From the NCBI GenBank assembly GCA_009701885.1, contig WLJH01000027.1, positions 1-48,288 of the forward strand: a stretch of 48,288 nt of DNA, in the 5' to 3' direction. The position numbers and the translations under genes were made by a program. Below the pieces are notes generated by a model that had not been told where the DNA came from, made no database searches, and saw only the letters and a program-made list of their open reading frames with translations. This document shows, in pieces, positions 17,419-25,786 of this stretch (the first letter of the stretch is position 1; each line of letters starts with the position of its first letter). This DNA is from Actinomycetota bacterium. Its GTDB lineage: Bacteria > Actinomycetota > Actinomycetes > Propionibacteriales > Nocardioidaceae.

Positions 17419-18296
17419 CCGGCCCGGCCGTCGTCACCACCCGCGCCGAGCTCGCCGCCCTCCTGGAGCCGCACCGTCGCGCAGGTGCGCGGATCGGGTT
17501 CGTGCCGACCATGGGCGCGCTGCACGAGGGCCACGCCTCGCTGCTGCGGGTGGCCCGCGAGCAGGTCGCGGGCGGGCCCGTGGTCGCCAGCGTCTTCGTC
17601 AACCCGACCCAGTTCGGGGAGGCCGCCGACCTCGAGCGCTACCCCCGCACCCTCGAGGCCGACCTGGAGGTCTGTGCCCGGGAGGGGGTCGCGGTCGTCT
17701 TCGCCCCCGAGGTCGCCGAGATGTACCCCCACGGCACCGGCGACGACACCGTCATGGTGCGCCCCGGACCGCTGGCCAAGGTGCTCGAGGGCCGCACCCG
17801 CAAGGGCCACTACCGCGGCGTCCTGACCGTGGTCGCCAAGCTCTTCGGCCTGGTCCGCCCCGACGTGGCGGTCTTCGGCCAGAAGGACTACCAGCAGCTC
17901 GTGATGATCCGACGGATGGTCGAGGACCTCTGCCTGGGGGTCGAGGTGGTCGGCGCCGAGACCGTCCGCGAGCCCGACGGCCTGGCGCTGTCGAGCCGCA
18001 ACGTGCACCTCGACGAGGAGCAGCGCCGCCAGGCCACCGCCCTCTCCCGCACCCTGTACGCCGCCGTCGAGTCCGCCCCCTACGGACCCGGCCCCGCGCT
18101 GGACGCGGCGCGGGCGGTGCTGCGCGAGTCCGACGGCGTCGACCTGGACTACCTCGAGATCACCACCCCCGACCTCGGCCCGCTCCCCGAGGACCCGCCC
18201 CCGGGCTACGAGGCCCGGATCCTCATCGCCGCCCGGGTCGGCACCACCCGCCTCATCGACAACCTCCCCCTGATCCTCGGCGCCCCCCGCGCCTGA
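17415..18296 (+). CDS. panC: Pantothenate synthetase
   Basis: Product of 293 residues. It condenses pantoate and beta-alanine with ATP. PTMGALHEGH (31-40) is the HIGH-type nucleotide-binding motif. SVFVNPTQFGEAADLERYPR, KVLEGRTRKGHYRGVLTVVAKLF and FGQKDYQQLVMIRRMV follow, with the KMSKS-like LSSRNVHL. The GTG at 17415 overlaps the preceding stop. panD follows after 24 nt, and it supplies the beta-alanine. Confidence 0.96.
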   Translation: MTGPAVVTTRAELAALLEPHRRAGARIGFVPTMGALHEGHASLLRVAREQVAGGPVVASVFVNPTQFGEAADLERYPRTLEADLEVCAREGVAVVFAPEVAEMYPHGTGDDTVMVRPGPLAKVLEGRTRKGHYRGVLTVVAKLFGLVRPDVAVFGQKDYQQLVMIRRMVEDLCLGVEVVGAETVREPDGLALSSRNVHLDEEQRRQATALSRTLYAAVESAPYGPGPALDAARAVLRESDGVDLDYLEITTPDLGPLPEDPPPGYEARILIAARVGTTRLIDNLPLILGAPRA

Positions 18297-18320
18297 GGAA
18301 CGACACCGAAGGGCAGTCCC

Positions 18321-18755
18321 ATGCTGCGCACCATGATGAAGAGCAAGATCCACCGCGCGACCGTCACGCAGGCCGACCTGCACTACGTCGGCTCCGTGAC
18401 CGTCGACGAGGACCTCCTCGACGCCGCCGACCTGCTCCCCGGCGAGCTGGTGCACATCGTCGACATCGACAACGGCGCCCGCCTGGAGACGTACACCATC
18501 GCGGGCGAGCGCGGCTCGGGCGTGATCGGCATCAACGGTGCCGCTGCCCGCCTGGTCCACCCCGGCGACCTGGTGATCCTCATCGGCTACGCCCAGATGA
18601 CCACCGAGGAGGCCAAGGAGCTCAAGCCCCACGTGGTCTTCGTCGACGCCGACAACAAGATCATGGCGACCGGCTTCGACCCGGCCGAGACCTTCGGCGG
18701 CACCGACCTGGTCCGCGGCGACACGGTGTCCTCGAGCTCGGGCGCGGGCCGCTGA
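18321..18755 (+). CDS. panD: Aspartate 1-decarboxylase proenzyme
   Basis: Product of 144 residues. It makes beta-alanine from aspartate. The self-cleavage site G24-S25 in YVGSVT yields the pyruvoyl cofactor on S25. The N-terminus [20 protein letters not shown] and the [23 protein letters not shown] segment are highly characteristic. RBS GAAGGGCAG precedes the ATG. A short tail after ADNKI is Ser-rich. Confidence 0.96.
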   Translation: MLRTMMKSKIHRATVTQADLHYVGSVTVDEDLLDAADLLPGELVHIVDIDNGARLETYTIAGERGSGVIGINGAAARLVHPGDLVILIGYAQMTTEEAKELKPHVVFVDADNKIMATGFDPAETFGGTDLVRGDTVSSSSGAGR

Positions 18756-18817
18756 GATCGCGTTGCTCACCCGCCCGGCGACGCACCCCTCTCCGCACCC
18801 AGCGCTAGCCTGACCCG

Positions 18818-20572
18818 ATGCCGCTGCCCACGCCTCGGTCCGCCGAGGTGATCGACGCCCCCGTGACCCTGCACGTGGGTCACCGCCTGCCCGGCCGCCT
18901 CGCCGCGCCCGACCCGGGGTGGACCGTCACCGCCGACGTCGTCGTGATCGGCTCCGGCATCGCCGGGCTCACCGCGGCGCTGCGGCTGAAGGAGGAGCTG
19001 GGACCCGAGGGCGGCAAGGTCCTCGTCGTCACCAAGGACCGGCTCGCGGCCGGCTCCACCCGCTGGGCGCAGGGCGGCATCGCCGCGGCGCTCGGCCCGG
19101 GGGACACCCCCGAGGAGCACGAGCTCGACACCCTCGTCGCGGGCGCCGGTGCGTGCGACGCCGAGGCCGTGCGCGCCCTCGTCACCGAGGGCCCCGCCGC
19201 GGTGCACGAGCTCATCGCGCTCGGCGCGCAGTTCGACCGCGACCCGGCCGGCGAGCTCAGCCTGACCCGCGAGGGCGGCCACCACCGCGACCGGATCGCC
19301 CACGCCGGCGGTGACGCCACGGGCGCGGAGATCCAGCGGGCACTGATCGAGGCGGTCGGCCGGGCTCCCGAGATCGAGATCATCAAGCGCGCCCTGGCCG
19401 TCGACCTGGTGCTGGGCGCCGACGGCGGCGTCGCCGGGGTGACCCTCCACGTGATGGGCGAGGGGCAGCGCGACGGTGTCGGGATGGTCCGCTGCCGCGC
19501 GGTCGTCCTGGCCAGCGGCGGTCTGGGCCAGGTCTTCTCCCAGACCACCAACCCGGTCGTCTCCACCGGCGACGGCATGGCCCTGGCCCTGCGCGCGGGC
19601 GCCACGTTGCGCGACCTGGAGTTCGTCCAGTTCCACCCCACCGTCATGTGGCTGGGCGCCGACTCGGTGGGCCAGCAGCCGCTGATCTCCGAGGCGGTCC
19701 GCGGCGAGGGCGCCTTCCTGGTCGACGACGCGGGCACCCGCTTCATGCAGGGCCAGCACGAGCTCGCCGACCTCGCGCCGCGCGACGTGGTCGCCAAGGC
19801 GATCATGCGGCGGATGATGGAGACCGGTCGCCCGCACATGTGGCTCGACGCCCGGCACTTCGGCGAGGAGAAGTGGCAGCGCCGCTTCCCCACGATCCTG
19901 GCCACCTGTCGCTCCCACGGCGTCGACCCGGTCACCGACCTGATCCCGGTCGCGCCCGCCTGCCACTACGCCTCAGGCGGCGTCCTCACCGACCTGTGGG
20001 GCCGCACCGACGTCGCGGGCCTCTACGCCACCGGCGAGGTCGCCTGCTCCGGGGTGCACGGCGCCAACCGGCTGGCCTCCAACTCCCTGCTCGAGGGCCT
20101 GGTCTTCTCCCGCCGGATCGCCGCCGTGCTGCCCGGCGAGCTGCGCCCCTGGTCCGAGCCGGCGTACGACGACCGGCCGGTCGGCCTGGTGCCCGGCTCG
20201 GTCCGGCGCGAGCTGCAGGACGTGATGTCGACGCGGGTCGGTGTGCTGCGCCACGCCGCCGGTCTCGACGAGGCCGCCGAGCGGCTCGACCGGCTCGCCG
20301 GGACGGCCACCGACGCCGTCGACCTGGACGCCTGGGAGACCACCAACCTGCTGACCCTGGCCTCGGCCCTCGCCGACGCCGCGGCGCTGCGCGAGGAGAC
20401 CCGCGGGTCGCACTGGCGCGAGGACTTCCCGGAGCGCGACGACGCGGCCTGGTCGGGCCACCTCGACACCACCATGCGCGACGGCGTGACCGGCTGCACG
20501 TTCGTGCCCGCGGCCCCCAGCGACGGGCCCACCGGCAGCCCGGCGACCGACCTCCCGGAGGCCACATCGTGA
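18818..20572 (+). CDS. nadB: L-aspartate oxidase
   Basis: Product of 584 residues. FAD enzyme that oxidises aspartate to iminoaspartate for NAD synthesis. FAD-binding GSGIAG (45-50) in VVVIGSGIAGLTAAL. Substrate-region motifs STRWAQGGIAAAL, EGGHHRDRIAHAGGDATG, and near the end of the FAD domain ACHYASGGVLTDLWGRT and GANRLASNSLLEGLVF. The C-terminal helical domain is complete. ATG 18818 is 6 nt after TAGCCT (18806-18811), probably leaderless, though about 38 residues precede the FAD strand. It overlaps nadC. nadA is not adjacent. Confidence 0.95.
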   Translation: MPLPTPRSAEVIDAPVTLHVGHRLPGRLAAPDPGWTVTADVVVIGSGIAGLTAALRLKEELGPEGGKVLVVTKDRLAAGSTRWAQGGIAAALGPGDTPEEHELDTLVAGAGACDAEAVRALVTEGPAAVHELIALGAQFDRDPAGELSLTREGGHHRDRIAHAGGDATGAEIQRALIEAVGRAPEIEIIKRALAVDLVLGADGGVAGVTLHVMGEGQRDGVGMVRCRAVVLASGGLGQVFSQTTNPVVSTGDGMALALRAGATLRDLEFVQFHPTVMWLGADSVGQQPLISEAVRGEGAFLVDDAGTRFMQGQHELADLAPRDVVAKAIMRRMMETGRPHMWLDARHFGEEKWQRRFPTILATCRSHGVDPVTDLIPVAPACHYASGGVLTDLWGRTDVAGLYATGEVACSGVHGANRLASNSLLEGLVFSRRIAAVLPGELRPWSEPAYDDRPVGLVPGSVRRELQDVMSTRVGVLRHAAGLDEAAERLDRLAGTATDAVDLDAWETTNLLTLASALADAAALREETRGSHWREDFPERDDAAWSGHLDTTMRDGVTGCTFVPAAPSDGPTGSPATDLPEATS

Positions 20573-21498
20573 TCGCCCGTCTCTCCTTCGCCGCCCTGCC
20601 CCGCCCGCTGGTCGACGAGCTGGCGGGGGCCGGCCTGGACGCGCGCGCGGTCTACGAGCACGTCGTTGCCGCCTTCGAGGAGGACCTGCCGGACGGTGCG
20701 GTCGACGTCACCAGCGCGGCCATGCCGCCCATGGGCACGGCCGTGGCCGACGTCGCGGCCCGGGAACCCGGGGTGGTCGCCGGGCTCGTCGTCGCCGAGG
20801 TCGCCTTCCGGTACGCCCTGGGCGAGCAGCTGGTCGTCGAGCACCGCGTCCCCGACGGCACCCGGGTGGCGCCCGGGGACGTCGTCATGACCGTGTCCGG
20901 GCCGGTCGCCGGCGTGCTCACCGGGGAGCGCACCGCGCTCAACTTCGCCTCCCACCTCTCCGGCGTCGCGACCGCGACCGCCGCCTGGGTCGACGCGCTG
21001 GCTGGCTCCCGCACCCGCGTCCTCGACACCCGCAAGACCCTCCCCGGCTGGCGCGCCCTGCAGAAGTACGCCGTGCGCTGCGGCGGCGGCGTCAACCACC
21101 GCTTCTCGCTCGCCGACCGCGCGATGGTCAAGGACAACCACGTCGTGGCCGCCGGGGGAGTGGTCGAGGCCTACGAGGCCGTCCGCGCCGCCAACCCCGA
21201 CCTGCGCATCGAGGTCGAGGTGACCGACCTCGACCAGCTCCTCGCCGTCGTCGAGGCCGGCTGCACCGAGGTGCTGCTGGACAACATGAGCGACGAGGAG
21301 ATGACCCGCGCGGTCGAGCTCGTCGGCGGCCGCGCCACCCTGGAGGCCTCCGGCGGGATCACGCTGGAGCGGGCCCCCCGGATCGCCGCGACGGGCGTCG
21401 ACTTCGTCTCCGTCGGGGCGCTGACCCACTCGGTCACCGTCTTCGACCTGGGTCTGGACTTCCGCGAGCCCGAGCCCGAGCCCGACCCCGAGGGCTGA
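20569..21498 (+). CDS. nadC: Nicotinate-nucleotide pyrophosphorylase (carboxylating)
   Basis: Product of 309 residues. It converts quinolinate plus PRPP to nicotinate mononucleotide. Motifs: LNFASHLSGVAT, DTRKTLPGWRALQKYAVRCG (quinolinate and PRPP contacts), NHRFSLADRAMVKDNH, VEVTDLDQ and EASGGITLERAPRIAATGVDFVSVGALTHS. GTG at 20569 overlaps the nadB stop. The acidic tail EPEPEPDPEG ends 3 nt before the coaX start. Confidence 0.95.
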   Translation: MIARLSFAALPRPLVDELAGAGLDARAVYEHVVAAFEEDLPDGAVDVTSAAMPPMGTAVADVAAREPGVVAGLVVAEVAFRYALGEQLVVEHRVPDGTRVAPGDVVMTVSGPVAGVLTGERTALNFASHLSGVATATAAWVDALAGSRTRVLDTRKTLPGWRALQKYAVRCGGGVNHRFSLADRAMVKDNHVVAAGGVVEAYEAVRAANPDLRIEVEVTDLDQLLAVVEAGCTEVLLDNMSDEEMTRAVELVGGRATLEASGGITLERAPRIAATGVDFVSVGALTHSVTVFDLGLDFREPEPEPDPEG

Positions 21499-21501
21499 GC
21501 C

Positions 21502-22320
21502 GTGCCCCTCCTGGTCGCCGACATCGGCAACAGCCACACCGTCCTGGGCCTGCTCGAGCCCGGCGCCGAGGGTGCCGCCGGCCCCGCTCCGGCCCAGGGC
21601 GCGGTCACGCAGGACTGGCGGATCGCCACCGACGAGCGGCGTACCGCCGACGAGTGGGCCGTCCTCCTGCGCGGGCTGCTCGGCCGCGCCCGCGACGACC
21701 TCGACGGCATCGCCGTCTGCTCCACGGTGCCCGCGGTGCTGCACGAGTGGCGCGACATGCTCACCGGCCACTTCCCCGACGTCCCGCACGTCGTGGTCGA
21801 GCCCGGCGTGCGCACCGGCATCCCGATCCTGGTCGACAACCCGCGCGAGGTCGGCTCCGACCGCATCCTCAACGCCCTGGCCGTCGCCACCTTCTTCTCC
21901 GGCCCGGCCGTGGTCGTCGACTTCGGCGGCACCGCGACGACCTTCGACGTGGTGAGCGCGAAGGGCGAGTACGTCGGCGGGGCGATCGCCCCTGGCCTCG
22001 AGATCTCCCTGGAGGCGCTCGGGCGCCGGGGTGCGCAGCTGCGCAAGGTCGAGCTCGCCCGCCCCCGCACGGTCGTGGCCCGCAACACCGTCGAGGCCCT
22101 GCAGTCGGGCATGGTCTTCGGGACTGCCGCCCAGGTCGAGGGGCTCGTCGCGCGGATGGTCGCCGAGCTCGGGGTGCCGGCTGCCGACGTACGCGTCATC
22201 TCCACCGGCTACCTCGCCCCGCTCGTCGTGGGCGAGTGCGGTTGCTTCACCGATCATTCCCCGTGGTTGACGCTGCAGGGTCTCGGACTCATATTCACCC
22301 GCAACGTGAAGAATTCCTGA
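21502..22320 (+). CDS. coaX: Type III pantothenate kinase
   Basis: Product of 272 residues. It phosphorylates pantothenate, the first step to coenzyme A. It has an ASKHA fold: LLVADIGNSHTVLGLLEPG at the N-terminus (phosphate loop), GSDRILNALAVA, VVDFGGTATTFDVV and GGAIAPGLEISLEAL. The GTG start lies 3 nt after nadC, so co-translation is likely. In mycobacteria coaX follows panD directly; here nadB-nadC sit between. The last 60 bases (from about 22250) are markedly more AT-rich than the rest of the gene. Confidence 0.94.
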   Translation: MPLLVADIGNSHTVLGLLEPGAEGAAGPAPAQGAVTQDWRIATDERRTADEWAVLLRGLLGRARDDLDGIAVCSTVPAVLHEWRDMLTGHFPDVPHVVVEPGVRTGIPILVDNPREVGSDRILNALAVATFFSGPAVVVDFGGTATTFDVVSAKGEYVGGAIAPGLEISLEALGRRGAQLRKVELARPRTVVARNTVEALQSGMVFGTAAQVEGLVARMVAELGVPAADVRVISTGYLAPLVVGECGCFTDHSPWLTLQGLGLIFTRNVKNS

Positions 22321-22322
22321 GC

Positions 22323-22359
22323 GTTTATCGCAAAACTTCCTCCGCGGAAGTCGATAAAC
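22323..22359 (+). terminator. AT-rich nested hairpin after coaX
   Basis: GTTTATCG (22323-22330) pairs with CGATAAAC (22352-22359), and CTTCC pairs with GGAAG inside (22336-22340 with 22346-22350). It begins 2 nt after the coaX stop. Its AT-richness is unusual here. It could also be a binding site for Lsr2 or another regulator of the next gene. Confidence 0.5.
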
Positions 22360-22372
22360 CCTACTCGGAGGG

Positions 22373-22400
22373 TTTCCGACGCTTATTGCTGTGGCATAGT
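22373..22400 (+). promoter_or_regulatory. Putative lsr2 promoter
   Basis: TTTCCG (22373-22378), a 16-nt spacer, and CATAGT (22395-22400) lie in the most AT-rich patch of this part of the window. Lsr2 binds AT-rich DNA, so self-regulation is plausible. Confidence 0.35.
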
Positions 22401-22467
22401 CGCGCGTGCGACGTCGGTTTATCCGACATTGCGCGCCGATGACGCCGCACCCGGAAAAGGAATTCCC

Positions 22468-22800
22468 ATGGCACAGAAGGTCCAGATCATCCTCGAGGAC
22501 GACCTCGACGGCGGCGAGGCCGACGAGACCGTCTCGTTCGCCCTCGACGGCACCTCCTACGAGATCGACCTCAACGAGGCCAACGCCACCAAGATGCGCG
22601 AGGCGCTCGCGCCCTACGTCGGCCACGCCCGCAAGGTCACCGGCTCGCGCGGCGGGCGCCGCACGAGCGCCAAGTCCGCCACCGGCTCGGGTCCCAGCCC
22701 CAAGGAGGTCCGCGAGTGGGCCCGGGAGAACGGCCACGACGTCCCCGACCGAGGCCGCATCCCCGCCGAGGTCCGCGAGGCCTACGACGCCGCCCACTGA
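22468..22800 (+). CDS. lsr2: Nucleoid-associated protein Lsr2
   Basis: Product of 110 residues, the usual size. It is the H-NS-like silencer that bridges AT-rich, often horizontally acquired DNA. The N-terminal dimerisation domain (MAQKVQIILEDDLDGGEADE onward) is followed by a basic linker (about 58-75) and a C-terminal DNA-binding domain with the AT-hook-like RGR (95-97) in DVPDRGRIPAEV. It lies upstream of clpC, as in mycobacteria, but lysS is not present between coaX and lsr2. Confidence 0.97.
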   Translation: MAQKVQIILEDDLDGGEADETVSFALDGTSYEIDLNEANATKMREALAPYVGHARKVTGSRGGRRTSAKSATGSGPSPKEVREWARENGHDVPDRGRIPAEVREAYDAAH

Positions 22801-22802
22801 CC

Positions 22803-22849
22803 CACCGCCGAACCGGCAGTTCTGAACCGCCGAGGCGTCAGTTACGACC
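22803..22849. repeat. Half copy of the CCGAACC-type repeat
   Basis: The sequence from CACCGCCGAACC at 22803 is closely similar over about 46 nt to the left half of the nested repeat at 25683-25730. Here the right-hand half needed to fold it is absent. Confidence 0.6.
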
Positions 22850-22850
22850 C

Positions 22851-22878
22851 GCCCGCGGGACCACCCGGTCCCGCGGGC
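22851..22878 (+). terminator. lsr2 terminator
   Basis: Perfect 12-bp GC stem GCCCGCGGGACC/GGTCCCGCGGGC with a 4-nt loop, 50 nt after the lsr2 stop. Confidence 0.75.
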
Positions 22879-22896
22879 TCCGTGTGTCCTGGGCCG

Positions 22897-22977
22897 GGGT
22901 CGAGGTGCGACTCGAGGCCTGGGCGCGCGCTGATGCGCGTCCCCGCACCTCGACCCGCACCTCGACCCGCACCTCGA
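22897..22977. repeat. 12-bp tandem repeat with inverted copy upstream of clpC
   Basis: Three exact tandem units of CCCGCACCTCGA (22942-22953, 22954-22965, 22966-22977). An inverted copy, GGGTCGAGGTGCG, is at 22897-22909, so any of the three units can pair with it, giving alternative hairpins. Confidence 0.75.
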
Positions 22978-22997
22978 CCCGGGCACCAGCACCGCCT

Positions 22998-23046
22998 GTT
23001 CGCTCACAGCAGACGCCCTTTCGGGCCAACAGGGAACGCGTAGGCT
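22998..23046 (+). promoter_or_regulatory. clpC promoter with ClgR-like operator
   Basis: GTTCGCTCACAGCA at 22998-23011 matches the published ClgR pattern GTTCGC-N5-GCG at all but the last base. ClgR activates clp genes in actinobacteria. TAGGCT at 23041-23046 is a good -10 box about 30 nt downstream. The rest of 22801-23113 holds the lsr2 terminator and repeats listed separately; no gene was seen. Confidence 0.5.
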
Positions 23047-23113
23047 GTCCGCGGGGTTGGAAGGAACGTCCCCCACCACGCGTGGGACCCCGAATCCTTG
23101 AGGAGCGATGCGC

Positions 23114-25681
23114 ATGTTCGAGCGGTTCACCGACCGGGCCCGCCGGGTGGTCGTGCTGGCCCAGGAAGAGGCCCGCATGCTCTCCCACAACTACATCGGG
23201 ACCGAGCACATCCTGCTCGGCCTGATCCACGAGGGCGAGGGCGTCGCTGCCAAGGCCCTGGAGAGCCTCGACATCAGCCTGGAGGCCGTCCGGGCCCAGG
23301 TGGAGGAGATCATCGGCCAGGGCCAGCAGGCGCCCAGCGGCCACATCCCCTTCACCCCGCGCGCCAAGAAGGTGCTCGAGCTGTCCCTGCGCGAGGCGCT
23401 GCAGCTCGGCCACTCCTACATCGGGACCGAGCACATCCTGCTCGGCCTGATCCGTGAGGGCGAGGGCGTCGCCGCGCAGGTGCTGCAGAAGCTCGGCGCC
23501 GACCTCAACCGCGTGCGCCAGCAGGTCATCCAGCTGCTCTCGGGCTTCCAGGGCAAGGAGTCCAGCCAGTCCGCGCAGGCCGCGACGACCGGGGGCGGCG
23601 AGTCGCCCTCCAGCAGCCTGGTGCTCGACCAGTTCGGTCGCAACCTGACCCAGGACGCCCGCGACGGCAAGCTCGACCCGATCATCGGTCGTGGTCAGCA
23701 GATCGAGCGTGTCATGCAGGTCCTGAGCCGGCGTACGAAGAACAACCCCGTCCTCATCGGTGAGCCCGGTGTCGGCAAGACCTCGATCGTCGAGGGCCTG
23801 GCCCAGGACATCGTCAAGGGCAACGTGCCGGAGACGCTGAAGGACAAGCAGATCTACACCCTCGACCTCGGCGCCCTGGTCGCCGGCTCCCGCTACCGCG
23901 GTGACTTCGAGGAGCGCCTGAAGAAGGTGCTGAAAGAGATCCGCACCCGCGGCGACATCGTGCTGTTCATCGACGAGATCCACACCCTCGTCGGCGCCGG
24001 CGCGGCCGAGGGCGCCATCGACGCCGCCAGCATCCTCAAGCCGATGCTGGCCCGCGGCGAGCTGCAGACCATCGGCGCGACGACGCTCGACGAGTACCGC
24101 AAGTACCTCGAGAAGGACGCCGCGCTGGAGCGCCGCTTCCAGCCGATCCAGGTGCCCGAGCCCTCGATCGCCGACACGATCGAGATGCTCAAGGGCATCC
24201 GCGACCGCTACGAGGCCCACCACCGCGTCACCATCACCGACGAGGCGCTGGTCTCGGCCGCGACCCTGGCCGACCGCTACATCTCCGACCGCTTCCTGCC
24301 GGACAAGGCGATCGACCTCATCGACGAGGCGGGCTCGCGCCTGCGGATCCGTCGGATGACCGCTCCGGCCGACCTCCGCGAGTACGACGACAAGATCGAC
24401 GAGGTCCGCCAGCGCAAGGAGGCCGCGATCGACGGCCAGGACTTCGAGGCCGCCGCGCGCCTGCGCGACGAGGAGAAGCAGCTCATCCTGAAGAAGGCCG
24501 AGCGCGAGAAGCAGTGGCGCTCCGGCGACATGGACGAGGTCGCGGAGGTCGACGAGGAGCTGATCGCCGAGGTGCTGGCGGTCGCGACCGGCATCCCGAT
24601 CGTGAAGCTCTCCGAGGAGGAGTCGACCCGGCTGCTCAAGATGGAGGACGAGCTCCACAAGCGCGTCATCGGCCAGGACGAGGCCGTCAAGGCGCTCTCC
24701 CGCGCCATCCGGCGCACGCGTGCGGGCCTGAAGGACCCCAAGCGTCCCGGCGGCTCGTTCATCTTCGCCGGCCCGTCCGGTGTCGGTAAGACCTGGCTGT
24801 CCAAGACGCTCGCGGAGTTCCTCTTCGGCGACGAGGACGCGCTGATCCAGCTCGACATGTCGGAGTTCAGCGAGAAGCACACCGTCTCGCGGCTCTTCGG
24901 CTCGCCCCCGGGCTACGTCGGCTACGAGGAGGGCGGCCAGCTCACCGAGAAGGTGCGCCGCAAGCCGTTCTCCGTGGTCCTGTTCGACGAGGTCGAGAAG
25001 GCCCACCCCGACATCTTCAACAGCCTGCTGCAGATCCTGGAGGAGGGTCGCCTGACCGACTCCCAGGGTCGGGTCGTCGACTTCAAGAACACCGTCATCA
25101 TCATGACGACCAACCTCGGCACCCGCGACATCGCCAAGTCGGTCCACCTCGGCTTCAACCAGGGTGGCGACGCGGCCGGCTCCTACGAGCGGATGAAGGG
25201 CAAGGTCCAGGACGAGCTCAAGCAGCACTTCCGGCCCGAGTTCCTCAACCGTGTGGACGAGGTGATCGTGTTCCCGCCGCTGAGCAAGGACCAGATCATC
25301 CACATGGTCGACAACATGATCGCCGCCGTGGAGCTGCGCCTGCGCGACCGCGACATGCAGCTCGAGCTCACGCAGGACGCCAAGGACCTGCTGGCCGACA
25401 AGGGGTTCGACCCCGTGCTCGGTGCCCGGCCGCTGCGCCGCACCGTCCAGCGCGAGATCGAGGACGTCCTGGCCGAGAAGATGCTCTTCGGCGAGGTCGG
25501 CCCCGGCCAGATCGTGCTGGTCGGCGTCGAGGGCGAGGGCGCCGCGCGCACCTTCACCTTCAAGGGCCAGAAGGTCGCGGCCCTGCCCGACGTGCCCCCG
25601 CTCGAGCCCGCCGGCGCCTCCGAGCCCGGCGACGAGGGTGGCGGCGCCCCGGACGTGAAGAAGTCGGGGCCGACCGAGTAG
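23114..25681 (+). CDS. clpC: ATP-dependent Clp protease ATP-binding subunit ClpC
   Basis: Product of 855 residues. Hsp100 unfoldase partner of ClpP. Two N-domain repeats (about 1-145), each with [13 protein letters not shown] or [16 protein letters not shown]1 Walker A GEPGVGKT (216-223) and Walker [13 protein letters not shown]-like coiled middle segment spans about 424-460. AAA2 Walker A is GPSGVGKT (553-560) with [12 protein letters not shown]561 follows this Walker A where the family normally has Glu. The ATG at 23114 is preferred over 23108 because AGGAG then lies 8 nt upstream and the protein begins [13 protein letters not shown], as in mycobacterial ClpC1. Confidence 0.97.
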   Translation: MFERFTDRARRVVVLAQEEARMLSHNYIGTEHILLGLIHEGEGVAAKALESLDISLEAVRAQVEEIIGQGQQAPSGHIPFTPRAKKVLELSLREALQLGHSYIGTEHILLGLIREGEGVAAQVLQKLGADLNRVRQQVIQLLSGFQGKESSQSAQAATTGGGESPSSSLVLDQFGRNLTQDARDGKLDPIIGRGQQIERVMQVLSRRTKNNPVLIGEPGVGKTSIVEGLAQDIVKGNVPETLKDKQIYTLDLGALVAGSRYRGDFEERLKKVLKEIRTRGDIVLFIDEIHTLVGAGAAEGAIDAASILKPMLARGELQTIGATTLDEYRKYLEKDAALERRFQPIQVPEPSIADTIEMLKGIRDRYEAHHRVTITDEALVSAATLADRYISDRFLPDKAIDLIDEAGSRLRIRRMTAPADLREYDDKIDEVRQRKEAAIDGQDFEAAARLRDEEKQLILKKAEREKQWRSGDMDEVAEVDEELIAEVLAVATGIPIVKLSEEESTRLLKMEDELHKRVIGQDEAVKALSRAIRRTRAGLKDPKRPGGSFIFAGPSGVGKTWLSKTLAEFLFGDEDALIQLDMSEFSEKHTVSRLFGSPPGYVGYEEGGQLTEKVRRKPFSVVLFDEVEKAHPDIFNSLLQILEEGRLTDSQGRVVDFKNTVIIMTTNLGTRDIAKSVHLGFNQGGDAAGSYERMKGKVQDELKQHFRPEFLNRVDEVIVFPPLSKDQIIHMVDNMIAAVELRLRDRDMQLELTQDAKDLLADKGFDPVLGARPLRRTVQREIEDVLAEKMLFGEVGPGQIVLVGVEGEGAARTFTFKGQKVAALPDVPPLEPAGASEPGDEGGGAPDVKKSGPTE

Positions 25682-25682
25682 G

Positions 25683-25784
25683 CACCGCCGAACCGTCAGT
25701 TCCGAACCCTCGACCCGTCAACTCCGAACCTCACCCGGTTCGGAACTGACGGGTCGAGGGTTCTTTCGTGACGGTTCGGCGGTG
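25683..25784. repeat. Three-tier nested inverted repeat between clpC and mutY
   Basis: Outer stem 16 bp (25683-25698 with 25769-25784), middle stem 17 bp (25704-25720 with 25747-25763), and inner stem TCCGAACC/GGTTCGGA (25723-25730 with 25737-25744). All three are perfect. It fills the gap between convergent genes and can fold in both transcripts, so it is a likely bidirectional terminator. The left half contains CCGAACC three times. Confidence 0.9.
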
Positions 25785-25786
25785 GG

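Noticed and set aside
22942..22977. Tandem 12-mers as a possible CRISPR array
   Set aside because: Units are short and directly adjacent without spacers, and no cas gene is present.
20023..23190. Very long antisense open frame of 1055 codons opposite nadB-coaX-lsr2
   Set aside because: It is a shadow of high-GC coding sequence on the other strand; the plus-strand genes are all clearly recognised families with overlapping operon spacing.
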